From Daucus carota subsp. sativus (Eukaryota > Streptophyta > Magnoliopsida > Apiales > Apiaceae): a DNA stretch of 64,000 nt. Below are positions 1 through 11,286 of this stretch, in pieces. Under the pieces are notes generated by a model that saw only the letters and a program-made list of their open reading frames with translations, did no database searches and was not told where the DNA came from. Positions within the stretch are counted from its first letter, which is position 1. Every line of letters starts with the position of its first letter. The stretch spans positions 2,368,779 through 2,432,778 of the forward strand of contig NC_030383.2 of the NCBI RefSeq assembly GCF_001625215.2, written 5' to 3'. Made by a program: the position numbers and the translations under genes.

Positions 1-1523
1 GCTCTAATGTAAATATACCCAAAACTCAAAATTTTTAGATCAGATTTGTGAATAATGATGTTGCAATGTGTATATTCAATTCAGTTTTTTAGAAAAAAAA
101 ATATTCATAAGATTAAAGTATGTTTAATTTGGATTTAACAGGGTGAGGTTCAAATTAGAACTAAAATTAGAATTAGAACTTAGGACCAAGCACATCCATT
201 AGATGAGTACGAATCTAATGGTCATGATCTGCCTAGCTATAAATATAAATTTGTTATTTAAGGTACCTTCCCTTATCTATAAATCATTATTATGAATCAT
301 AATAATCATTAACTACTACCTACTCACAATAATAATCAATTAATATATTATGCATTTTGTGGTATATGCAAATAAACCTACAACAACATGTAATTCTCAA
401 ATAATTTTAATAATATAATATCAAAATATGAGATTTTATTGCAGCACATATAATATTACAAAACACGAGATTCTGCTGCAGTACATATCTAACTCATATA
501 ATATTATAAAACTCGAGATCCTGTGCAGTACATATCATTCGGCTGCAGCAGTACATATAAGCTCTTCGTATATTAGAATTCTGTTGCAGTATATGTAAAT
601 AACAGTGTTATAAAATCCTTATGGATATATTCGATTTATTCGTATATCACGATGCTTCAGCAGTATAATAAATTAATTTGCAAGTCACTTTATCACACTA
701 CTGAGATATATAAATTAAGGATCAAATGTATTTTTTTGGTTAGAATGATCAAATATAGTTAGTTTTATTAAAATTAAGAATGTGCATTGATTGAAGACAT
801 GTATATTAATATATTAACTATTTTAAAACACATTTAAGTTACTTTCATTTAATGATTTTTAATATGGTTCTAAAATTATAAGTTTAATCGGTTTTATGTG
901 GAACCCGACCCGGATTTAACAATACACATCATATAATTCAAAAAAGAAAAACAATACACATCATAAATTTGAGATAAGTCCGTTTGGTTGAGTTCATAAC
1001 ATATATCACTTAAAAATGATTTATAATTTAACATGATAAATTAAAAGTTTAAAATCTCTGTTTTGACTAAAAAATTACTAAAAATATAATAATAAATTAA
1101 AAATAAAAATGATTTATAAATAACTCATATTTTATGAGTAAAAAAAGTTTAAAAAAAATTAATTCACTAAAAAATACATCAAACTAACTTATGACTTTAA
1201 ATCAATTTTTTACGTATTTTTAAATTGGACATTTTTCAGTTTAAAGTCGAAAATGCCCCGACAAACAGGAGCAGTATCTAACAAACCTTTTCTTTTTACA
1301 TGCCGCAAACCGCAATATGTACATAAATAATTAAGAAAACAATAAACACTTCTTTACATTGACGTGATATGTACATAAATAATTAATAAAACATTTAATG
1401 ATTTTACAACCGAATAATACTCCTTACAAGGAGGAAGAAAGACAACTTCCTACGGTGTGCCAAAGTTTTCAGCACATCATCATGCAACCAATGTCTAGGT
1501 ATTCGCGAGCAGCTTATTCAGAA
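1..1523. other. AT-rich intergenic region, no gene seen
   Basis: I see no supported coding region here. Around 430-610 there is a degenerate repeat in which the motif ctgcagtacatat (or gcagcacatat) recurs at roughly 50-70 base spacing, separated by aatattataaaac-like sequence. The right edge is the 3' untranslated region of the minus-strand MYB gene that follows. Confidence 0.5.
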
Positions 1524-4500
1524 CTAACCACTAATACTTCTATGTTGCCACTCGAATTGAGCATTATGATCAGCTTTGTCGTCCAGGAGATTGTTTACCA
1601 TATCATCAGTGTTTTCTTTCTCCAAGTCGATCTGATAGGATGAAAGCAATTTCCTCTATGTGAATAGAAGATGTATCAGTTCGTAGTGATGAAAAGAAGT
1701 ATTACTAGCAATATGATTTCAAAATCACGTCTTGTGGTTTCTGACATCACACAAGAAAAAAAAATCGCTTGAACTAAAAAAGTATACTGTGCAAGAGAAG
1801 ACACCCCAATATGCCATTCTTGACCTTAATGCTTTTCAATGTTAGTAATGCATGTTAGTAATGCCGTTCTTGAGAAAATGCTTTTATTAGTGACCAATTA
1901 TCTAAACTTGCAATGGGAATTGTCGTGAAAGAGAACTTACATGATCCTCAAACTTGGGGCTGGTTAAATTGACTGAGAGGTTTCTCATTAACAATAACAC
2001 CTGGATATGGACCACAGAAGAAAAACAATTAAAAGGATTCAAAGAATAAAATGAGTCATGTAGCTCCATGAAACTACTTGAGTGTAGATAACCAGTTAGA
2101 CCTATCTACTAACATCGTCTATGATGAAATTGCTGCTCACACTTCTGGATGTTGTAGTTTAATTCTCTATGATCGGATCAAGCATAACAATTTCTTTAGC
2201 TAATGTTGACGCATTTCACCACCCAGCACTACCTTCAATTGTTCTTATTTACAGCAATATCAATTATTCATATCATGACAACATTGGAATTTGTGCGACC
2301 ACAAGTTCTTGCAAAGAAATCAACAGCAAATTATTCTCCCTTTTTTTTTTTAAGTACCAGCAAGTTACTAGTATATTACTTCTTGCCACAGCTGAAGTAC
2401 AAATGGAAAGTCAAGATATACATGGAAACTACCAGCGTAGGACACAAAATATTTTAACTATATAGTACTAAGAGCTTAGGACACTGGCAAACTAGGGAAC
2501 CAATAAAATAACTATCAAAAGGCGCCTGAACAGTTCGTGAGGGATCTAATTTAGCCTAAAGGGTACAGCTTAAAATGTTTATGTATCTACTGAACCAATT
2601 TCAAATACGCTAAAGTTAGTTCCTTCCCTCTAAGTTAAGATGATTCCCTATCTTTTGGAGCTTTGCCCAAGTAAATCTATTACTACAAAGGATATGAGAA
2701 GATTTAGATTAATAGATTAAAGATTCAAGAAAGTATACCGTTTCAACATCAATTGGATCCATTTCTTTAAGTTTTTGCACATGACCTTTTGTATTTGGAT
2801 CAAAAACACTACCAATAAAGCCATACACTTCAGCAAAGTCAGGCAGAACTGCATTGAAACAGAAAGTGAATATTAAAGCAAAGAGTAGACGCTAGTAACC
2901 ATACATACATGTATCTTGAGCCAGTAATACAGGACCTTTAACAAAGAAAGAAAACAAAAAACTAACAATATCTTTACCAAGAGAAAGAAGGAAAAGAAAT
3001 CTTAATGCACGAAATTAATCAGACTTTAAGAATACACCCAAGCTTGCATGTATTTACCCACATAACTACAAGAAATTACTTCAAAACAAAACCATTAGTC
3101 AGAGGACTGAAAAAGGTTAAAATATATAACGGTATACATGTGCAAGTGTGCGCATCAGCATGTTTGTACCTAAATTATTTGCAATGGAAGAACTCTTTAC
3201 CAATGAAGAACTGACAAAGAGGTGGATCTTCTTGTTGGGAAGAGAGACAAATCTAAGCTACTTCTCATTTCTCAAAAGTCAAAAAGGATGTTCATATCAG
3301 AAAGTTGCTCACAGGAGCTAAATCACTACACAGACTAAAATCTGAGGCATAGACTACAGGATCCAGCCTGTCATCAGACTTTATTCTTGTATAATATTAC
3401 TTACATTTCAATCAGGATATGATGTCCATAAGATGATATCACTAAAAACATTATGAAACAAACCAACAAACCAATCACTTTGATCATATAAGAGTTCTTA
3501 AATACTTTTTTTTGGCTGTATCCAACTTTAACCCTTTGATACAAAGACATGGGTCTGAATATAATATTTTTTTCACAGTGATGAAAGTCTTATATAAAAT
3601 GATAACTGAAGCTTCAAGTTTGAGAAATCATGGATAGCTGCAACTGATTTTTTTTCTTCCATTTTTATTCTGCGATATACTTCTTCCCACCCTGTAATAA
3701 CTGATAAGTCCTTACTCTAAAACCGACACGAAAAATGTGTCCCACTTACTAGAATTTGCTCTCACACCCTCACCCGCAGGTCCTGCCATGCATATTATTA
3801 CACGTGGGAGAAGGCTTGACATGCATGTATAATGTGTTACCTTGAGTAATAATGTCTAGTGAAGGACTAAAGTGGAATATCACATCTCAAAGAAGCTTGA
3901 GTTAATGAATTATATTAGTTCCTTGGATATGAGTTACCTCTCAATGATGACGACCCATGATTCCTTTGATCAGTTGATTCACCTGTTTGTTGTGTTTTCG
4001 GTGTGCTCTCAGAACTACTGCTACAGTTATTTGCCATTGGCTGCCTGGCAGATCTTATATCTCCTGTAATAGAACAAATGAATAATATCACACCCGAGTA
4101 AGGAGCTACAGAATACAATACATAAGATCATCTAATATATCATGAAGTACCAGTAGAAATTATCGAACCTTTTGTCATATTTGAAAGATCAAACGTTTGC
4201 GTAGAGTTCTCAGTCTGGGAACGCACAGCTGCTGTGCTTGCTGTGGGAATTCTCAGCAATGGAGAAGAGTTTGACCTTCGCATAAAACCAGTTTCAGGTA
4301 GAGGGGATGTTTGGAAGGATGCATTGACTTGTGATAGTACAGGAGCTGTCAAAAAGGTGATGTGGAAATGAACTTTTTCAGGTTTAACCAAAAATATAAA
4401 ACAAAGTAAGCAACCCTGCTAACCATTTTTAGGAGCTTTCTGTGGATACGGATGAGCAGCTTTCCTTTTCGGTCTCGGTGGAGGTAGATGTTCATTAGTT

Positions 4501-7500
4501 CCACTTTTCTGAACTTTCAAAAAGTACTTCTGTGCGTGACTGCGTATCTGCACATAACAATCCCCGCTTGTGATACATGTGTGATATAAAGAGTCTAAAA
4601 TTGAATTGTGCCTCTTTATATTTCTTGCCACTACAGACTTCAGTACAAGTGCTTATTGCGGCAAATAAAGATCAAAACTAGATTATAACAAATGTGTGTG
4701 TGCACACACACAGATTTAATTCTGTGGGTATATAAAGATTGACATTTCACAACAAAGACGATAAGAAGAGTGCAACCTTATATCAAAGAGGATGTAATGT
4801 TGGGCAACACTGCCAAAGCCTAAACAAACAATATTAAAGCAATAGCATATTATATGCAACCCAGTAACAGATACTATAAACAAAAATTGTACAAAGAGAA
4901 CATATCGGAATCAAATTGGAAAATCTATAGGAACATAATACTGCTAATGAGAGAGAGAGAGAGAGAGAGAGCGGGGGGGGGGGGGGGGGGGGGGGACAAC
5001 ATTGCTAATGCAAGTGTGTGCGTGTGTATGTGGGGGGGGGGGGGGGGGGGGAGCTATAACATTTCTATTCATCAACAGAGCTATAACATAACTATAAATG
5101 CTATAACATGAAACATTTGTTATTGTGGTTACCTGGATGACAGTTTTTGAACCAATAAATGCTTCAATCTTTTTCCAGTCCCGATCAAAGCTATGTACAT
5201 CACAAAATGCAAAATTGGTAAGTACAACCAAACATGGATAGAGCACGCGATAAAAACCTTTCATGTTATAAATTATTATAACATATAACTAATCAAATTA
5301 GCAAACAAAAAAAAACATATAACTAAACAACATAGCCACACATACAAAAGAGTGACACTAACTTCTGTAAGTTTTAAGTAAAAAAAGTGCATCAAAATAC
5401 AATAATGAAAATTTAAATAATACGTTAGCTTAGGATAATCTAGTGAATTGCAACTCTATTGTACCGCAGTTGGTGTTTATATCGTTAGGGAAAACTAGTA
5501 CTAGGTATGAATCTTCCACAAATACATGCTCCAGTTTTTTCAGTCTCTCCCTAAATTTACATGTATATCTGGCATTGCTTTACCATTTCAGACACCATCA
5601 GGCATCAGAACTCAGACCTACCAAGCATACGGTCCTGTGGTAAAAGTTGGTGTCTAGTCTGAATTTCTACGCTATTACGACGGAGGCCCCTGCGACGGTT
5701 TAGTGTCTTAGTGAAGTTTAAGGACGTGTCTTCCTACTCTAGGGTAATATTCCTCTTCTATCCATGTATTTCCTTTCATTCAATTCATACTCGAGGGAGA
5801 AAACATAAAAGAAATGCAATCAAATAACCAAAAAGATAAACAATACATAGATCCCAGAAGGAGAAGCAGGGGAGGAAAGGGGTTTAACTTTAAGCTTATT
5901 CAATTGCAATAATGTATTAGCTTTAATTATATGTACGTACAGGTTGCGTTGTTTTATACTTACCATTAAACTAAGCAAGACACTGGCAACAAGATAATGA
6001 TACAAGAAAATGAAGGCATAAACAAATGAAACAAACTACTAAGCTTGAATCTACAACCTGAAAATTTAATATACAAGAATCCTAGAAAACAATTAACCCA
6101 TGGCAGAAGTACTCGATCCTACTCTTTCCAGATTTTGTCTAGAAATTACTACAAATTATATAAGAAAAAGTTGTGGCATATAGTCGTTGCTATTTAAAAA
6201 AAAAAATTAAAAAAAACTAGTAAATACTTGGCATCATATGCTAGAGGGTAGTATTAAGATTAAATATTAACAGCAGTCACAACAATTCGTCAAATTACTA
6301 TACTTGTCTATTTGGCCAGCAGATGGCGCCATTATGAAAAGGGAAAATAGATTTTTTTGTCACCGAACTTATTATGTTTTTAGAAACTTGCCACTCAACT
6401 AATTTTTTTTTCCTTTTAGTCACTGATGTTAGGTTCGGAATTTTTTTTGCCACTAAAGTTAGGTTCGGATTTGATTATTACCATTATATTACTTCTTTGT
6501 AGTATTATTAAAATATAGTGATAACCTGTAATATTTTGATAATTTGATATATGTCTATCTTTATATATAGTACTTTTATGTACTCAAGATCGTTTATCTT
6601 CGGTGATAAGAGTTAAACACGCATTTTACGGTTTCTAAAAGTGTACTCTCATAAATTATTTTATTTTTTCTTCCGAATAAAAATTTAGTGTTTGAATTTT
6701 TATACGCAAAAAGAAAATCGCATAAATCATCGAAGATTAAGTTTTCCTCTTTATTTATTTATCTTTATCTTGAAAATTATAATAAGATAAAGTTATTAAA
6801 AATTATGAGGATAAATTTAAGAGAGATCTTAGGCTGAACTAGGTGATTGAAACTTTAATAGTGAAAGATGATGCATCGTATCACTCAATTAGACTTTATT
6901 TTATCATGAAGAGCATAAATTATTTGAAGTCATTGATTCCATACTGATGATTTAATGAATTTCTAGAATTCTAATTACGATTTTTCCTGATTTTAATATT
7001 ATATCACCTCATTTTATGTTATTATTGCTATATACAAAGATATAAACATACATCATATTATCGAAAAATTATATACTATCACTATGTATTAATGATGCTA
7101 CAAAAAATTATCACAATGCTAATAATCATATCCGAACCTAAGTTAGTGACTAAAAACAAATCCAAACCTAACATGAGTGACTAAAAGGAAAAAAAAATTA
7201 GTTGAGTGGCAAGTTTTTAAAAACATAATAAGTTCGGTGACAAAAAAATCTATTTTCCCTTATGAAAATGACGTGCAAAGCAGGATGCAAACTGTGGGAA
7301 TACTATTTTAGAAAATTCAATCTAGGCACAGAGTACAAACATACTCTTCTTGCCAAGGGACATAAATAGCATTTAGCACCAACAAAGATGCACATGTATA
7401 CTTAAATTTTCACCTATAAAAGAAAATGTCAAATTATAACTATTTAAACATTCCTTAGTTTTCCAGCTATCATATGAGTGCACAATGCTCCTTCACAATG

Positions 7501-8494
7501 AGCCTATATCCGGGTTTCCAACCCGTAACCTAGCAAACACAAAGTAGACACTTATGACTTGACTACAACAAGCACAATCTTCATAGGTAATGACTACTCA
7601 AACTACCAAAAGTACTACTCATAAGCACCTACATTTGCCCATTCATCAAAATCAGAATTTGCATCAACCCATAATTCCCTTCCCCGATAAAAACACACCC
7701 ACCATTCAATTTCCACTAAATTTAACCAGCTAATATATCACATTACACATAAACCCCAAATTCACAAAAGTCGAGAACGATCACCAAAACTACTACTATA
7801 AGCACCACCACATTTCATCAAAATCAAAACTTTCAACTACCTACAAACTCACCATCAAATTCACCCTAAAATCACAGCCAACCCATATCACAAACTCCCA
7901 ATGCATAAAAATCAAAACTTTCAGCCACCCGCAACCTCATTTACAAAATTGAACACACCTACCATCAAATTCACTCTAAAGTCACCCCCAACCCATATAT
8001 CACAACCTCCCATATCATAACAATCAAAACTTTCAACCACCCACAAGCTCATTTACAAAATCAAACATATCTACCATCAAATTCACTCTAAAATCACCCC
8101 CAAACCATATACCACAGAAGCTCCAAATTCACAAAAATCAAAACTTTCACCTACCCACAACCTCATCCACAAAAACAAAACACACCCACCATCATATTCC
8201 CCCTAAATCACATCCAACGCATATATCACACACAACATTCAAAAAAAAACACCAAATTAAAGTTAAAACTTACAGTGTAAGAGCTTCAAGAAACTTGTCA
8301 TGCTCAGGCTCACTCCAGCTCTCTCTAGACTTGGTAATTGTATATGGTTTTCTGATCTTTATAGACAAATCATCAGACAAAGCAGGGTCAGGAGCCCCTG
8401 GTGGAGCTGAAAAAGAGCCTATATTTTGAAGGGGCAGACCCATTTGAGGATCCAAGTAGAAGTTTTCAGGTGGGTTTGAGTTCAAAGATACCAT
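1524..8494 (-). CDS. RVE6: REVEILLE6-like MYB transcription factor (LHY/CCA1-like family)
   Basis: Nuclear single-MYB transcription factor of the RVE8/RVE6 clade, which binds evening-element promoters and activates evening clock genes (family knowledge). Eight exons in phase, reading down the minus strand: 8494-8274, 5190-5133, 4547-4424, 4345-4169, 4063-3938, 2848-2739, 2000-1941, 1655-1524; total 335 aa, close to the usual length of about 300-335. The MYB repeat lies at about residues 56-109 ([13 protein letters not shown], then [19 protein letters not shown]) and contains the diagnostic SHAQKYF at 96-102. It is followed by [21 protein letters not shown] Ser/Thr-rich linker comes next. The clade-specific C-terminal LCL domain starts at about 237 ([20 protein letters not shown]) and runs through [12 protein letters not shown]. 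The start is the ATG at 8494, immediately before the [11 protein letters not shown] reading. IEAFIGSKT and [11 protein letters not shown] favour RVE6 over RVE8. Intron 1 (~3.1 kb) carries a Mutator-like MITE and intron 2 carries long poly-G tracts. Confidence 0.93.
4946..5051. repeat. (GA)n plus two long poly-G tracts in RVE6 intron 2
   Basis: A (GA)n run at about 4951-4970 is followed by about 23 consecutive G at 4973-4995, then a short gtgtgtgcgtgtgtatg spacer and a second run of about 20 G ending near 5051. It lies in the intron between MYB-coding exons 2 and 3. On the transcribed RNA the tracts read as poly-C. Homopolymer length may be unreliable in the assembly. Confidence 0.8.
6341..7259. 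mobile_element. Mutator-like MITE with long terminal inverted repeats
   Basis: 919-bp non-coding element bounded by near-perfect inverted repeats of about 170 bp that start GGGAAAATAGATTTTTTTGT at both ends. It is flanked by a 9-bp direct repeat ttatgaaaa (6332-6340 and 7260-7268). A 9-bp target duplication and G-starting long TIRs fit the Mutator superfamily. No transposase is present. It sits in intron 1 of the RVE6-like gene and its transcript could fold into a long hairpin. Confidence 0.85.
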
Positions 8495-8659
8495 GAACAA
8501 GCTAGATGTTCTGTAGGTTTTTTGTCGAGTGCTTGATATTTTTGTGCGTAGATGTGTATGTATATGTTTCGGTTGGTCTGAAGCTGGTCAGAGGAAAGTG
8601 AAAATATCTTGGGACTATTTGGTTAGCCTGTGGTGGAGTTTGATGGGTCAGTACTCTTA

Positions 8660-9012
8660 GAGCAAGTCCAATAGGTGTGCTAAATCAAGTCTTAAATCCA
8701 AAAATAGGGAATATGAGATAAAATTGCACTCCAACACTATGCTAGTGATGTGCTAAATCACTAGCACAAGCCTCCCCTTCCCTATTTTTAGAATATGCTA
8801 GTCACTTCTAAACTATTTTTATCATTAAAATATTCATTTCCCTCTCTCCTCCACATCATTTCTCTCTCTCTTTTTCCCTCTCTCCTCCACTATTTAATAT
8901 TATTATAATAATAGGGAATGGATATAGGGAGTACTATTGGAGCTCGTGTCCTAAAGACATATTATTTTATAATATTTTTAGGGAATCTCTTAGCATAGTG
9001 TTGGACTTGCTC
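8660..9012. mobile_element. Tourist-like (PIF/Harbinger) MITE upstream of RVE6
   Basis: 353-bp element with inverted ends GAGCAAGTCCAA and TTGGACTTGCTC, further pairing at GGTGTGCTAA/TTAGCATAGTG, and a 3-bp TTA target duplication (8657-8659 and 9013-9015). The TIR style and TTA duplication fit PIF/Harbinger Tourist MITEs. It lies about 165 bp upstream of the RVE6 start codon, so it is in the promoter or 5' leader. Confidence 0.8.
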
Positions 9013-11286
9013 TTAAGTCTTAAAGCACTCTCAGCGATAACTTATTATCTTATTACAAACATGTCATATCTTATGTATCTGAAAATTTATTAAATTTGAA
9101 AATTATTGAATTTTATAAAATACTAAGCTTAATAAACTTTCTTATGGCTTAAATGCTCAAAATAATTAAATATTAAAATATCTAATAATTAATTCAATCC
9201 ACACGATTAACGTTTTGGTTAAATATATATCAGCAAATTAATATCGCAATCTTTAATTTATCTATATTATAGTTAAATTGTGGAATCTTAACAGATTATT
9301 ATATTAGATATTTTCTCCACAACATAAAAAAACACGAAAAGTGCTGAGACATGCAAATGATTTGCTACTATTCAGTACTTTATTTCATTTGGTGTTATGT
9401 TCACGGTATTTATTGTTGGACAACAATTCAACAAATACACAACAAACAAAACAAAACACTATTTTTTTTATTTGTTACAACATAAGTTTATATGCAATAA
9501 CAGTAAACTTTGAAGATGATCGTATCTAAAATTAATGGATTATCATTCTGATGCTTTACAGCTTCCTGCATCAAAACTTACATAATCTATTCCCGACCTA
9601 AGATACTAAAACTGCAGTTTGAAAGCATTTAACTCGTAATATTCACAATATAAATTACTTCAGTTCATGCCATCATGGTATAGTTCTGTCTCTCCAAGCA
9701 TAATATTCACGACTTCAGTAAAATATATTGCATTGGTGTGTCCATAAGAAGGCACAATTTAACATAGTAAACATGCAGAAGTTCTTAAGGAGCACGGAGC
9801 AAGTATGTGAAATTTTAATGGAAGTAAATGTTGGAAATTTGTCATTTTGAGCACCAATTTGAGTGAGGCTCGGCTACGTGCTCGTGGCGGGTTATGCTTG
9901 GATTATGTTCTCCTCCGAGAGAGTTTTCCAATGCATGTTTATTCACTCAAAACGACTATAAAATGGATGAGTTATGATGATCCAAAGTTGCTTCCTTGGT
10001 AGTGGAAATTTGGAAAGGAAAAACTTGAGTCACACATTGATTCTATAAAGAGCCTTTAAAGGCTTTATATAGTAGAACACTCTTGTAGTGTTTAACTTGT
10101 GTTAGTATGTTATGCTCCACCACCTACGTGCGCGCAGGGGGGGTGCAAATTGTGGGATTTCGAGGGGAGTTTCGTGGCTTCGCAAGCCTCAGGCTTTTCC
10201 GCGTGTTCGTCGAAGGTGCTTCTCGCATCGTCAATCCGTTTTATCCTGGGAGGCGATCGTTCATCACATACGGTGAGGGCGAAATACGCTTTAAGGAGAC
10301 AGTTGCGTTATATCCTTCGTTTCTATTCTGTCTCCTACGTTTTGCACACACAAACACTATTTGATTTTTACACAGATTGTATAACAGTAAAACTGCACAT
10401 TATATTCATGGTATAGTTCTGCCAACATGGACTTCTAATGGAAGTAAATGTGTAATTATCATATCAAAATAACAGAGCAATTGACAAGAAAATAGGAGAT
10501 TTATGCATCCTGCTCGAACCAAACAACTGGCATGGGTGAAATTCTGAAGTCTGAACTAAAGCAAATGATAATATAATAAGATTTCATCCTGCTGCCGATA
10601 CAAGTCATGAACTTCTCAAAATCAAATAAAATTGTCATTGGAAAAAGAGATTCTAGCCATTGCCAAGAAGTCATCCCGCTAGAACCTAATATAAGTCCTT
10701 GATTGAATCCAAATAAAACATGCAGGCAAACAGAAAGACTTATGCCACTGCCAGGTAAAAAGATCTGATAATAAGAAAAAAAAGGTTATTGCACATAATC
10801 AAATTAATTATGATCAAATGACACTAATTAGTTGTTGCAAAAATAAAATATAACGAGGAGACTGTAGCTGAACAACACTAGTCAATGTAGTCATGAAGTT
10901 CACCCAGTATTAATTTTTTTATCCTGTGTCGTAATAAAAATAAACACATATAGATATATACACATTTATGTAAGCATTGTTAAACTTAAAACCAAGTATG
11001 AGTATAATAACCTTTTTACATTTCTCAATTCAGAAATGCTTGGACACTGACAATAACTTCAGCAAAAATATATGGATGTATATACAGATGTAGATGACAC
11101 GTCATTGTAAATTTGCAGTATTTTCTAAAAAGGTAAAAAAAATGCAGGGCGATATTAAGAAATGTTATTATGACTAAATTAGTTCAGCAGGTTTTTTTTA
11201 TACATTATTGCACAGCCTAAAAAAGGGTATACACATTTGTACCTTGTCATTGATTCAATTCCACCGAACTAGTCTGCTTTGCTAAC
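9013..11286. other. Intergenic region between RVE6 and the ASK21 3' end
   Basis: Mostly AT-rich with no convincing gene. A GC-richer block at 9832-10435 is described separately. The part nearest 11286 is expected to be the 3' untranslated region of the minus-strand ASK21 gene. Confidence 0.5.
9832..10435. mobile_element. Probable LTR-type retrotransposon fragment or other insertion
   Basis: The block is GC-richer than its surroundings and is flanked by a 16-bp direct repeat taatggaagtaaatgt (9816-9831 and 10436-10451). Its left edge reads TGTTGGAAATTTG, an LTR-like start. It holds a TATA-like ctttatatag near 10065 and a conserved-looking GC-rich stretch at 10130-10330 that resembles the R/U5 part of plant Copia LTRs. 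The 105-aa and 85-aa ORFs across 10099-10416 match nothing I know. A 16-bp duplication is longer than the usual 5 bp for an LTR element, so the class is uncertain. Confidence 0.4.

Noticed and set aside
10099-10416. ORFs of 105 and 85 codons in a GC-rich block
   Set aside because: The block looks like retroelement LTR sequence and neither frame resembles a protein family I know.
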